The translations under genes were made by a program, and so were the position numbers. The notes beneath the pieces were generated by a model. The model was not told where the DNA came from. It ran no database searches and saw only the letters and a program-made list of their open reading frames with translations. From Bacteroidales bacterium (GTDB taxonomy: Bacteria; Bacteroidota; Bacteroidia; Bacteroidales; FEN-979): a stretch of 64,000 nt of DNA. The stretch lies in NCBI GenBank assembly GCA_025355465.1, contig JANXZO010000002.1, positions 32,011 to 96,010 of the forward strand, given 5' to 3'. Positions 51,794 through 61,739 of this stretch are shown here, one piece after another (the stretch's first letter is position 1; each line of letters starts with the position of its first letter).

Positions 51794-52873
51794 ATGCTGA
51801 AAAGGCTGATCCCTGCGCTGCTCCTTTTTTTCTTTATCACCAACCTTTCAGGCCAGATCCCACCGGGCTATTATGACCCGGCCAACGGGAAAACCGGAGA
51901 GGCACTTCTGACTGCTTTGCATAATATTATCAAAGGACATAATTCAGTTGCCTACAATACCCTGTACTTCCACTTTCAATCGACCGATGCAAAACCCGGG
52001 AATGTGGTTTGGGACATGTATTCTGATATTCCCGGAGGAACACCTTCCTATGTATTTCATTACTCCTCGGGGGAGGAATGCGGAAGTTACGGTGGCGAAG
52101 GGGATTGCTATAACCGGGAGCACTCATGGCCCAACTCCTGGTTTGGCGGTGAAGTATATCCCATGTACTCCGATATGTTCCATCTCTATCCTACCGATGG
52201 CTATGTCAACAACCGGAGATCCAATTATGCCTATGCAGAGGTGGCCACTGCCACCTGGACCTCCTCGAACGGAAGCAAGGTGGGAAGTTGCGCCACCCCG
52301 GGCTACTCAGGTACGGTGTTTGAGCCCATTGATGCCTATAAGGGTGACTTTGCCAGGAGCTATTTCTATATGTCCACCCGCTATTATACGGAAGATACAG
52401 GCTGGCCGGGAAGTGCGCAAACGATAGGCTCCCAGCTCAAGCCCTGGGCCCTGGCCATGATGCTGCAGTGGAGCAGCACAGACCCGGTTTCGCAGAAAGA
52501 GACCGACCGCAACAACGCAATCTATGGCATCCAGAATAACCGCAATCCATTCATCGATCACCCCGAATATGCCAACCTGATCTGGGGATACCCTGTTGGA
52601 GTTGAAATATCACCCAATGCCACAGGCTCATTGAAAATCTTCCCCAACCCGGCCGGCGATGATTGCTGTTTAAACCTGCCACCCGAAGTTTCCGCATCCT
52701 CCCTGACCCTGAATATTTTAACTGTCACCGGAGCCAAATGGCAGGTTCCATTTTCAATAGCCCGGGACCGTATCACTCTGAATCTGCATGATATCCCGGC
52801 AGGGATCTATATCGTATCTCTTTGCAGTGGTGAAAACACCCGGCCATATTATGGAAAATTGATCCGTAAGTAG
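51794..52873 (+). CDS. Secreted endonuclease I family nuclease with T9SS sorting domain
   Basis: About 359 residues from ATG 51794. A signal peptide ends at LSGQ. The EndA/NucM core includes YNREHSWPNSWFGG and DMFHLYPTDGYVNNRRSN. The C-terminus (LKIFPNPAGDDCCLNLP, LHDIPAGIYIVSLC) is a T9SS type A sorting domain, so the enzyme is probably exported and degrades extracellular nucleic acid. A TACTTTTG element is at 51749-51756. Confidence 0.92.
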   Translation: MLKRLIPALLLFFFITNLSGQIPPGYYDPANGKTGEALLTALHNIIKGHNSVAYNTLYFHFQSTDAKPGNVVWDMYSDIPGGTPSYVFHYSSGEECGSYGGEGDCYNREHSWPNSWFGGEVYPMYSDMFHLYPTDGYVNNRRSNYAYAEVATATWTSSNGSKVGSCATPGYSGTVFEPIDAYKGDFARSYFYMSTRYYTEDTGWPGSAQTIGSQLKPWALAMMLQWSSTDPVSQKETDRNNAIYGIQNNRNPFIDHPEYANLIWGYPVGVEISPNATGSLKIFPNPAGDDCCLNLPPEVSASSLTLNILTVTGAKWQVPFSIARDRITLNLHDIPAGIYIVSLCSGENTRPYYGKLIRK

Positions 52874-52964
52874 ATTTTTCCGGTTTTTTCTACTTTTTTT
52901 CATTTTACAGTTTACCTTTTGCAGGCGAAGCGGATTAAGCATCATAATCCTTAATTCCGATGCT

Positions 52965-53525
52965 ATGGAAAGCAAGATACAGTTTGCACCTGTTTTGGAC
53001 GAAATTTTCACCGAACTGGAGGCCTCTGCCCGGTTCGAGATTCATTGTAACACAACTGTCGACAGACAATCGCAGTTCAACTGGCCACCTGTGCTAAAGG
53101 TAGCCTCAGTGAATGGTTCGAAAAGCCTGCGCGAATACACTGCAGCAATGGCAGATATTTATCTTAAATCGGTTACCTGTTATCTGGAGGCCTTGAGGAA
53201 ATTGGATCCAATTGAAAAGCCGCACTTTTTAAATGCGGCTTATACTGAGGCTCAAAAGTTTGTGGAGGACTACCTGCCTCTGGTGGATGTCTTCACAAAA
53301 GAGGCCAAAAATAACACCCTGAGTGCATGCACCTTTCTTTTTGGAAAGGCAACCTGCTTTGTTGATGGTACCGAAACCAGAGACCCGTTGATGATTCTGC
53401 AGGCTTTGACGAAGACAAACCTGTATGCCCGGGTGTGGTACAAATTGGTTACTTCGGTGAAGGATTTGCTTATTTCTTCACAACTTTCATGGTATACGGC
53501 ATACCATCTTTCGTGCGGAAAGTGA
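52965..53525 (+). CDS. Hypothetical protein
   Basis: 186 residues, soluble, not recognised (FAPVLDEIFTELEASARFEIHCN, FLNAAYTEAQKFVEDYLPLVD). The last 20 or so codons lie on the antisense strand of a T9SS sorting-domain remnant, so the original C-terminus may have been different. Confidence 0.6.
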   Translation: MESKIQFAPVLDEIFTELEASARFEIHCNTTVDRQSQFNWPPVLKVASVNGSKSLREYTAAMADIYLKSVTCYLEALRKLDPIEKPHFLNAAYTEAQKFVEDYLPLVDVFTKEAKNNTLSACTFLFGKATCFVDGTETRDPLMILQALTKTNLYARVWYKLVTSVKDLLISSQLSWYTAYHLSCGK

Positions 53526-53562
53526 CGAAATACAACCCTGCTTGCAACATTAAAATCTGTAC
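53470..53562 (-). pseudogene. Orphan T9SS sorting-domain remnant
   Basis: On the minus strand LQAGLYFVTFRTKDGMPYT and MKVVKK end at a stop, the exact ending of a type IX sorting domain. Nothing upstream on that strand forms a protein, so it is a leftover C-terminus of a lost surface-protein gene. Confidence 0.6.
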
Positions 53563-53571
53563 TTTTAACCC

Positions 53572-55005
53572 ATGAAAATCAGACAGGTTAAAATTATCTC
53601 CCTGATCGTTTTGCTGGTAATTGCCTATTTTTCTGTCGGATGGGAATTCCCCGATGAACATTTTCAAATTCTTGAATTTGCCGCCTGGAAGTTACAGATG
53701 ACCACGACTGATCAATTGCCATGGGAATTTCATTTTCAGATCAGGTCAGCTATTCAACCTGCCATTGTTGTTACCATTCACCGCATTTTCGCCGTTCTCG
53801 GATGCACGGACCCTTTTCTCATCTCCTTTTTCCTCAGGGTGCTCACCGTTGCATTGACGTTTACCTCCATGGTGATGATTTACCGGAATTATGCTCCGGA
53901 AATTAAAACACAGCCGTTGCAAAAATGGTTTCTGCTACTCTCGTTTTTGCTCTGGTTTGCCCTCCTTAACAATGTGAGATTCCGGTCAGAAACCTGGTCG
54001 GGCAGTCTCTTCATCATTGGCTTTTGCTATCTTTTCCGGCTGGCACGCAACCCTCAGGGACGCGATTTCCTGATCGCTGGTATATTAATGGGATTGGCTT
54101 TTGTGGTGAGATACCAGACCGGGCTCCTCATCGGCGGATTCTTCCTGTGGCTCCTGCTGAGCAGAAGGGAGAAGATGGCCAACATTTCGCTTCTGATCAT
54201 GGGTATCGCAATCTCCTTTCTGTCAGGTGTGCTTCTCGACCGCTGGTTTTACGGTGAGTGGACCTTCACCGCTTGGAACTACTTTAACCAGAATCTCATT
54301 CAGGATAAGGTTTCAGGATTTGGAGTTGAACCCTGGTGGTTCTATTTTAAGGATGTATTTATTCGCACCATCCCCCCCTTCAGTCTCGTTTTCATCCTCT
54401 CCTTTCTGGTAGTTGTCCTGTTTCTTCGAAAGGATGTTTTGACATGGATCATCCTGCCTTATGTTCTTGTTCATTGTTTGATCGGGCATAAGGAGATCCG
54501 TTTTCTGTACCCGCTTATCGGCTTTTTACCAATCATGGCAATTAAAGCCTATGAATTTATTGTTCAGGGGTGGAAAATCAATCTTGCCGAAAACCGCTGG
54601 TTCCAGGTCTATACGCGCTGTTTCTGGTATCTTAACCTCCTGCTCATCGCCGTGGTGTTGTTTATTCCGGCCGAACCACAAACCAAACTCTATCAATACA
54701 TCTATAACAACTATCCCCAACCCGCCACACTTTGTTATGTAAGTGAGAACCCTTACTACCGGGCGAAAGAGGTACATTTTTATAAACGGGCCAGCCTGAA
54801 CATTAAAAATTTCAAAGACTCCTCCGGCAAAGAGATGGCATCAGGAAAGAAATACCTGTTGGCTTTGTGTAAAAAGGATGCAAAACCCGTTTCAAAAAAG
54901 AATCAAAAACTGATTTATGCTACCTATCCTGAATGGATTAAACGATTTAATTTCAACAACTGGCTGGATCGCGCGCAGGTTTGGTATGTTTACGAAATCA
55001 ACTAA
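53572..55005 (+). CDS. Membrane glycosyltransferase, GT22 (ALG9/PIG-B mannosyltransferase) type
   Basis: 477 residues with about ten hydrophobic segments. Near the N-terminus VGWEFPDEHFQILEF contains the first-loop DE/HF motif of polyprenol-phosphate sugar-dependent GT-C enzymes of family 22. It would use a lipid-linked sugar donor at the inner membrane. It appears to stand alone. Confidence 0.78.
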   Translation: MKIRQVKIISLIVLLVIAYFSVGWEFPDEHFQILEFAAWKLQMTTTDQLPWEFHFQIRSAIQPAIVVTIHRIFAVLGCTDPFLISFFLRVLTVALTFTSMVMIYRNYAPEIKTQPLQKWFLLLSFLLWFALLNNVRFRSETWSGSLFIIGFCYLFRLARNPQGRDFLIAGILMGLAFVVRYQTGLLIGGFFLWLLLSRREKMANISLLIMGIAISFLSGVLLDRWFYGEWTFTAWNYFNQNLIQDKVSGFGVEPWWFYFKDVFIRTIPPFSLVFILSFLVVVLFLRKDVLTWIILPYVLVHCLIGHKEIRFLYPLIGFLPIMAIKAYEFIVQGWKINLAENRWFQVYTRCFWYLNLLLIAVVLFIPAEPQTKLYQYIYNNYPQPATLCYVSENPYYRAKEVHFYKRASLNIKNFKDSSGKEMASGKKYLLALCKKDAKPVSKKNQKLIYATYPEWIKRFNFNNWLDRAQVWYVYEIN

Positions 55006-55051
55006 GCGTCGCATGAATCGCGAAAACTAGCCGGATATCCTCCGGTTGTCT

Positions 55052-56221
55052 TCAGGTTAACGGCTCGATAAAGGCTGTCAAATCGGAATGCAGGATCGTT
55101 TCGAATTCAGAAAACCCGTCTTTGGAAACCTCGGCAAACAGGTAGATTGCCATGGGCAACTTCCGGTAATCCATTTTTACATAAAATAATGGTTTTGAAA
55201 AGTGGCTGATAAACTTTTCATAATCAAACCTGATTTTATCTTTGTTCAACTGCTTCGGTATGTCAATTCCGAACATTCCATAAAGTTTATCACCACGGGT
55301 TTCGAGAATTTTATCCCAGTCTGGTTTCTTCTGGTGAAAATAGTGTTCATACGGATTGATTCCGTAAAAATAATGCTCCACATCGGCCACACAAAAACCC
55401 ATGAAGCGCATGGGATTAATTTCAATCGGTGCAAATTTCCCGTTCGGCTCCTGACGCATTTCGAGATGAAAAGGAAAGTTTCGCAAATCCCGCAGTCTGG
55501 CTATCTCCCCAAGATAATGGACGATTGGATCATGATACTTCTTCACAATCTCATCGGAGGTCAGATACAAGCGGTCGCTCATGTCGGATTTTGACCCAAA
55601 CAGGTGCGTAAGAATATTGAGAACAACAGGTTCACCCGCTGCATTGAAATAGGCATCGATGGCAATCTCCACCCCTTCGATATACCTTTCAATCATAAAC
55701 TCATTCAGGCTGACCACGGCATCAGGGAAGATGTTTTGCATCTCCCGGATCTCCTTTTTTATGGCTTCCAGCACGTTTCCCCATTCCGCCGGATGATGAA
55801 CCGAATGAATTCCGATACTTGCAAAACCCCTCACCGGTTTGATCACAAATGGCAGTTGCAGGGTTGAAACATCTACCTCTTCCAGCTCTTCCAGCGTAAA
55901 TTTCAAGCACCAGACATCGGGATTGAGACTTGAGAAAATTTCGCGGAGTTTAGATTTGTCTTTGAAGAAATTTACATTCCGGGTAACTTCCAATTCAGGA
56001 CAATAGCGGTTCAACAAGTCGATGGAATTTTCTGAATTACTGTATAAAAGCGGAGATTCGACAGCTTTCAGAGCATTAAAAAAAACATGGTCTTCCAGTA
56101 AATTCATCTGCTGTGAATACTTCAGACTTTTCGAAAATACTGTGGCCAGAACAGGGATCTGCAGATCTGCAACCGTCGCTTGAAGAAATTCTGAGACGTA
56201 TGGTTTTTCGAGAATGATCAT
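55052..56221 (-). CDS. ATP-grasp domain protein
   Basis: 389 residues. ATP-grasp features: LPFVIKPVRGFASIGIHSV (ATP-binding loop), LNEFMIERYIEGVEIAIDAYF and APIEINPMRF (Mg-binding Glu/Asn). ATP-grasp enzymes ligate carboxylates to amines or thiols; here the substrate is unknown. It follows the C39 peptidase gene by about 41 bases on the same strand and likely forms an operon with it. Confidence 0.85.
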   Translation of the reverse strand: MIILEKPYVSEFLQATVADLQIPVLATVFSKSLKYSQQMNLLEDHVFFNALKAVESPLLYSNSENSIDLLNRYCPELEVTRNVNFFKDKSKLREIFSSLNPDVWCLKFTLEELEEVDVSTLQLPFVIKPVRGFASIGIHSVHHPAEWGNVLEAIKKEIREMQNIFPDAVVSLNEFMIERYIEGVEIAIDAYFNAAGEPVVLNILTHLFGSKSDMSDRLYLTSDEIVKKYHDPIVHYLGEIARLRDLRNFPFHLEMRQEPNGKFAPIEINPMRFMGFCVADVEHYFYGINPYEHYFHQKKPDWDKILETRGDKLYGMFGIDIPKQLNKDKIRFDYEKFISHFSKPLFYVKMDYRKLPMAIYLFAEVSKDGFSEFETILHSDLTAFIEPLT

Positions 56222-56262
56222 GGCTTATGCTTCGTTGAATATTGACAGGCAGCGTCTTTGGT

Positions 56263-56865
56263 TCATCTGATCCTTTCCACCTGGTTATGTGTAAAAAATG
56301 GCTTCTTGCCATAAACCGCCACACCGACCTGGTAGGTTTTGGTCTCTCCTTCATCCACATCATGCCACCGCTCCATAAATTCGCTGACCGGGATATTGCC
56401 GGTAGTGAACAAGGCAGGATCAGAAATCAGTACATCCTTTTCCGTGTACCCGATCACCACCACAAAATGACCATCGTTCCACTCATTCCGGTAATGGTTT
56501 CTGAACGCTGATTCTTCGCCCCAGGCTTGTATCAGCACAATTACAGGGATACCGTTATCAATAAACCTGTAAAGTTCATTCATGGTCATTTTATGTTTGA
56601 GGGTGGTAGAATAACCCTGGAAATGCAGAAATTTAACAATGTCCTTTAGATAGGTTCCTTCATCCTTATCCGTTTTCATCAGTGCGATTAACTCCGATTC
56701 GCGAAAATTGTCGCCATAATAGGCCATCACGCTCTGCACAGCCCCCGGGCCACAACTATATTCGAAAGATTGGCGCGAATTCGGGAAATCCAGAAGTTTC
56801 GTTTTGCTTTGTGTACAACCTGTCTGCAGGCAAATCATCAGAAAGTAAAAGTATCTCTTTGCCAT
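56263..56865 (-). CDS. C39-like cysteine peptidase lipoprotein
   Basis: 200 residues. A short signal ends ICLQTGC (lipobox-like). The C39/papain-like core has the catalytic Cys in EYSCGPGAVQSVMAYYG, His in NDGHFVVVIGY and Asp in LISDPAL. C39 domains process peptides at double-glycine sites or act in papain-like hydrolysis; without an ABC transporter the role is open. Pairs with the downstream ATP-grasp gene. A TACCTTTG element lies at 56959-56952. Confidence 0.85.
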   Translation of the reverse strand: MAKRYFYFLMICLQTGCTQSKTKLLDFPNSRQSFEYSCGPGAVQSVMAYYGDNFRESELIALMKTDKDEGTYLKDIVKFLHFQGYSTTLKHKMTMNELYRFIDNGIPVIVLIQAWGEESAFRNHYRNEWNDGHFVVVIGYTEKDVLISDPALFTTGNIPVSEFMERWHDVDEGETKTYQVGVAVYGKKPFFTHNQVERIR

Positions 56866-57103
56866 TTTTGATTTTCCAGGAAGGAGCCTGTTTCGACTGT
56901 TCGAATTGCCGCCTTTGCAAGTGCAACTCCAACTGTATCATCAGCACATTGCAAAGGTATGAAAATCCGATTGAAACCCGCTCGGGTGGGTCAAGGGGGC
57001 GACTATCAGGAAATTCAACTAAGCTTCTGCAAAGCTGAACAGCGAGTCGTCCGCATCAAAATCCTTACTATCTTTGTTATATCCCTACAAATCCGCACCC
57101 TGC

Positions 57104-59038
57104 ATGAAAGCAAAAATCTACCTGATCCTGCTATTTACTTGTTGTAACTATTTCTCCGCTTCGGCATGGGTCTACCCGGAGCACAGGAAGTTGATGATAA
57201 CTGCCATATCCAAACTGGATTCGGGCCATCGTGCAATCCTTGACCAGATTTGGGCTTACGCCAGAAAAGGGAATGAATCCAGAATGTGTGCCGGTGTCAT
57301 TGAGCCGGACCAGAGCCTGAAGCCCATGTGTCTTGATTATGCTGCATGGTGCGCAATAGCAGGCGACCATTCGGTTTCAGCGGATGATTTGATCCAAATC
57401 GTGCTTAAATCAAACTGGATCCTGAATGTGGCAGATATCACGGCAAAGCTGCAGATCGGACTCGATAACGCACACAGCCGTAGTGCCCGGGTCAGCGAGG
57501 TGAGGGATTCGGATATCAAACTGCTTCGTGCCGATCCTGAATATGTAACCAGGGCCGGTAAAAACAACGGTCACTTCATGATGGCGCTTCCGGCTGTGAA
57601 TATAAAACCCGAAGCCTATTTCGCCTTGTGTTACAAACAGGGGGCGGAACTCAATACGGTTGGCACGTATACCTGGTACCATATGAGCGCGCTGGAAAAA
57701 GCAGCCCGGCTGCAGGATGAAAACCTTACGCCGGAACTGCGCGCTGCGCTGGCTCTTTCAGTACTTGCCGATGAGGCCTTTGCGGATCATTTTCTCGAAG
57801 ATAGTTTTACCTCCGGACATGTAGCCGGACTCTGGGGTGATGCTGCAAAGCGTAAGGGAACCCACGATTACTATAACGATGCTGGTTTGAATGTAACTAC
57901 TTGGAAAGGGAAACAACTGGTATTGATGGGTGATGCCACGATGCGGCCTGAAGATGTTGCCTGGACTTCCGATGCCATCCTGAAAAGCCTTGACCAGATT
58001 CTGGATGCTGTAAGCGGAAAGATTCATTTAAATCAGGCTGCTGGTCCGGCAGGTGTAACTCCGGCTACCCCCGATACATTCAATGTAAGCAAAGCCATGG
58101 TGATGCCGGTGCACCCGATAATTCCGGAAGGAATAAGCTTGTGCGACACTGTATTGATGAGCACTGCCATTCCGGGGTTGATCGCCGGACTTGGTGAACT
58201 TCCCAGATTCCGTGCTGAAATAGGGCCGTTCGTCGGTTTGAGTGCAGCGACCAGTATCAATTATCTGAGCCGCGGTTTTATGGATTATCAGACCTGGGGT
58301 GGATTCAGCTCGGGATTGGAGCTGGGTTTGCGGGTCGGATTGGGAATGGAAGGGGTGCTGAACGAATCGGGCGATGGACTGGTATTTCTTGATCTGGGGG
58401 CTCGTATTGATCTCGGCTCCACCATGCGCGTTGATGAAAACGACAATGCTGAGTTGCATAAATTTGGTGATTTTGTGGCGGCTATTCCCACCCGCGATGC
58501 TTACTATATCCGCCTGAGATTGCCATTCTACCTGCTCCCGGGAGACTTGATCATCCTGGCCCCGATATTGGCTATCGTGTCACCAAATGCCATGCAGAAG
58601 GTGGTTACAGCAGCCGGAAACGGAGGGTTGATTCCCTGGCAAACCGGTTTGCCCACACCCATCGGCCGATTTCAGTTCGTGCTTGGAAGAGAGGTCGCTG
58701 TTAGTATGTATGGTTCGGGGCGGGGGCCGGATCCATATATGGTGATTGTTAGAGGCAGCGGACCATTAAGCACCGATGAAGTGGGATATTACTCCATGTA
58801 TACGACCAAGTTTGAATTCCCCATCGTAGAATACCGTCCGTTCCGCACCTACTCATCGCGCCAAACCGGGAGTTTGCTTTTCCAGCTGCATGGAGGTTTT
58901 GACATACCGGGTAAACGCGAAGTCCTCATGGCACCCAACGAGACCTACACAACCCTTCCGGTGACAAAAACCATATGGACTTTAGGAATTCGTCTGGTGT
59001 TTGATTACCGGTACTATTTTTCGGGCAAAAAAAGATAG
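57104..59038 (+). CDS. Secreted zinc-dependent phospholipase C-like protein with C-terminal beta-barrel-like region
   Basis: About 644 residues from ATG 57104. After a signal peptide (ending FSASAW) the N-terminal half has the zinc-phospholipase C / S1-P1 nuclease pattern: WVYPEHRKLM, AGDHS, then LADEAFADHFLEDSFTSGH and KGTHDYYND, with His and Asp residues for the metal site. The second half is glycine- and aromatic-rich with alternating strands and ends YRYYFSGKKR, suggesting an outer-membrane barrel. A TATCTTTG element is at 57069-57076. Confidence 0.78.
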   Translation: MKAKIYLILLFTCCNYFSASAWVYPEHRKLMITAISKLDSGHRAILDQIWAYARKGNESRMCAGVIEPDQSLKPMCLDYAAWCAIAGDHSVSADDLIQIVLKSNWILNVADITAKLQIGLDNAHSRSARVSEVRDSDIKLLRADPEYVTRAGKNNGHFMMALPAVNIKPEAYFALCYKQGAELNTVGTYTWYHMSALEKAARLQDENLTPELRAALALSVLADEAFADHFLEDSFTSGHVAGLWGDAAKRKGTHDYYNDAGLNVTTWKGKQLVLMGDATMRPEDVAWTSDAILKSLDQILDAVSGKIHLNQAAGPAGVTPATPDTFNVSKAMVMPVHPIIPEGISLCDTVLMSTAIPGLIAGLGELPRFRAEIGPFVGLSAATSINYLSRGFMDYQTWGGFSSGLELGLRVGLGMEGVLNESGDGLVFLDLGARIDLGSTMRVDENDNAELHKFGDFVAAIPTRDAYYIRLRLPFYLLPGDLIILAPILAIVSPNAMQKVVTAAGNGGLIPWQTGLPTPIGRFQFVLGREVAVSMYGSGRGPDPYMVIVRGSGPLSTDEVGYYSMYTTKFEFPIVEYRPFRTYSSRQTGSLLFQLHGGFDIPGKREVLMAPNETYTTLPVTKTIWTLGIRLVFDYRYYFSGKKR

Positions 59039-59046
59039 CTGTTTGA

Positions 59047-60203
59047 TTACTGATCTTTTACACATCGCACTGAAAGGCCCTGACTCCAGAGGGTTGTCAT
59101 TCTGTAAACCCCCCGGTCGTTGAATTGGAAACTGCGGTACCAGCTCATGGTGTCAACCGCTGTGGCTGTCCAGAACAGTGCATATTGGAGTTTCAGGTCG
59201 AAACTCCCGTGTGTATTTCGGTAACCTCCCGGCAAACAGCTTGCTGGTCGCCGGTTTGCAACGATTTCTTGCCCGAGCTGTTCATCGCAGCCGGCCAGTT
59301 ATAGAGCACGCCGAACGATTTATAGTTCTGACTCAGCTTTGCGTTGCTTACAATGGTGTCATTATAGGAATAAACATAATAGAATTTCTTATTCTCGGCA
59401 CCCGTATCGGAGGGCATGACCTTCGGCAGCCAGGCAAGATTTTCTGCCATCCAGGTTTGATTGCCGATCTTCACTACTGCGTAATTTCTTCCGGCAGGAT
59501 CGGCGCAGGGGACAAACCCCACATTGTAAGTTTTTGATGCCAGTGGTGAATCGGTGATGATGGTGGTGTGAACCCCGCCCCTGCAGCGGTACAGGAGGAT
59601 GTCGCCGCTGGAATAAGCCAGTTTGTAGACGCTCAGATTCTTCAGGTGAAAAGATCCGGGTTCCCCCGTGTACATACCGCTGAAATGGATATTGTTGGCA
59701 GCCGTCCCTGTTTCGGTGCAGATAATCTTGAATGTAATTGAACCCTGACCGGTTGTCATGCGTATCAGGTAAACCCCCATTTTTGCAAGCGTCAGCTGAA
59801 AGAGATTGTTCCCCGGGCGAAGGGTAGCATTGTTTCGGTAGAGCTCCTTCCCGGACAGTGTGAAAAGACTGAAAACACCGGTCTGCTCAATGCCTGAATA
59901 AGCGATGAGATTCGTCTGACCAGTAGATGGATTAGGATATACCATACCATTACTTTCACCCGATGGATCATTAATACCTGTGGTCATCCCAAGTATCAGG
60001 GTATCGTTCCCGGGCAGGGAAACCGAAATGTTCGTTCTCAGGTTGGTGGCTTTTACACTGTCAACAACAGTGGATGCCCCGGTGGCACTGAAAGTCATCC
60101 TGAGATCCTGCCCTTGAAGCAGTGCCGGGAACAAAATGGAAAAAACCGCGACCGCGCTGAGCAGTTTCAAACTACCTGGCAGTTGTAAAGTTTTCGTATT
60201 CAT
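59047..60203 (-). pseudogene. FISUMP-domain surface protein with internal deletion and frameshift
   Basis: The N-terminal part (59193-60203) has a signal peptide, a T9SS-like region (VYPNPSTGQTNLIAYSG) and the start of a Fibrobacter succinogenes major paralogous domain (KIGNQTWMAENLAWLP, YKSFGVLYNWPAAMN). The end of that domain is in another frame at 59047-59235 (LPGGYRNTHGS, YRMTTLWSQGLSVRCVKD). The middle, with the usual GWHLPSDAEW segment, is missing. The join is about 59200-59290. Confidence 0.75.
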
Positions 60204-60220
60204 ATCCTGACCATTTTATG

Positions 60221-61668
60221 TTAATAACCGTTGGGATTATAATTTACTTTGCCTGTATCCGGATCGATGGGCGGGATGTCGCTCCCCATGTCAAGCTGAG
60301 CGATGGGATCGGGGATCTTCGCAGTTTGGGAGCTGTCTTTAAATTTCCAGTAAAGAGGGGGATTGACAGGCTGTAATGAGCCCGGAGGAGTGGGCGGGTA
60401 AAATGCGTAGTTCGATACAACGGCCCTGCGCTGCAGGATCCTGGTCTTTGACAGGTTGATCACCATCAGGTCGGCGGCAAAGGTCACCTCTCCTACCGGG
60501 CTGTGGTTCCTGATGCTCTTTAGGGCCGATTGTATGGTATCATCCTCGGCCTGGAAGTGGGTAGCCACCATGAGGCGCGGCTTGGGTGTTATCTGACTCA
60601 TCAGAAAACCATAGGCTCCTTGCGGAGTATGAGAACTATTCTGTACATCAAGGGCTGCGTTATAGGCATTTTCCCAGCCATCATCTCCGGGGTGCAAACC
60701 GGAATTCTTCTCGGCCCAGACCGCTGCAGGCATCACGATCTCATGAATGACTACATCTGCACCTGAGGCATGGTTTAACATATGGGTATTTGGCTTGGTG
60801 TCGCCGCTGAAAACCACCGACATTCCGTTGTATTCCAGCCTGTAACTAATCGAACCCATGCGGCAGTGAATCGCCGGAAAATGCCGGATGGTAACCCCTG
60901 TCGTCGCATTTTGATAGCAGATGTCGTCTCCTTTGTCTTTCCCGTAAAGTTTCCAGTCGAGTTCTATCGGAATGATGGCAAAACCATCATATGGGGGATC
61001 ATCACCCACTGGCGTCAGCGGTTTGGTCAGCCCCCAGTCCTCCGGTTTAGGGATCGTGTAATTGGAGTAGCTGGTGGGGAGGAAACTGAAACTTTCCGTA
61101 TGCCAGCGGTTCATTTCCCTGAAATTCTGACAAAATGCATTTAGTCCGTCCTGGTAAGGTCCGCGGGAGACCAGGTGAAGAGGATCCCACCAGGTCAGCC
61201 CGGAATTTTTCGGTCCCCAGAGGTACAGTGGTGATTTTCGGTCTTCGGCAGGACCGAAACAGTAAATGTGCGTCAGATCGCTGGTGTGGTCACCATGCAG
61301 ATGGGTAAAGAAGATCTTGTTCATTTTGCTCATGGGGATCCCCATGGCATTGCATTTTGCAATAACTCCAGTTCCGCAGTCAAATACAAACTGGTCGCCC
61401 GAACCCACCTCAACATATACACTGGTGCATTCCTGCGAAAGACGTGGGATACAAGAAGTCCCGAAAAAGGTAATCCTGATTTCACCGGGGGCTAACTCTC
61501 CCCGGTGGGAAATATCGGAAGTGCATCATAGAAGGTGTTCCTTTGCGAGGGATCAGTATTGCCCTCAGGAGGCAGGGCATTACCCATGGCCGGAACCGTA
61601 TTGACAAGAACCATTCCTCCGATAGCTCCCGCTGACATTTTCAGCATATCGCGTCGATTGACTTTCAT
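60221..61668 (-). pseudogene. Tat-exported MBL-fold metallo-hydrolase with one frameshift
   Basis: ATG 61668 starts a twin-arginine signal (NRRDMLKMSAGAIGG) preceded by AAGGAGG, a clear Shine-Dalgarno sequence that is unusual in this window. The first frame stops at TAG 61494-61492; the mature enzyme continues one frame over (ELAPGEIRITFFGTSCIPR) to 60221. The metallo-beta-lactamase motif is FTHLHGDHTSDL. The shift lies about 61495-61503, at a run of four G. The body resembles the family annotated as GntH-type hydrolase; that name was not checked. The longest single frame, 60221-61408 from a GTG, lacks the signal. Confidence 0.75.
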
Positions 61669-61739
61669 CTTATACCTCCTTATTATTACTACATCCTGCT
61701 AAGTTAACTCATTTGAACACATAAATATAGGAGAACGGG

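Noticed and set aside
56756..56947. Small minus-strand ORF as a precursor peptide for the ATP-grasp/C39 pair
   Set aside because: It overlaps the N-terminal coding part of the C39 gene in another frame, has no leader-like or double-glycine motif, and is probably a chance frame.
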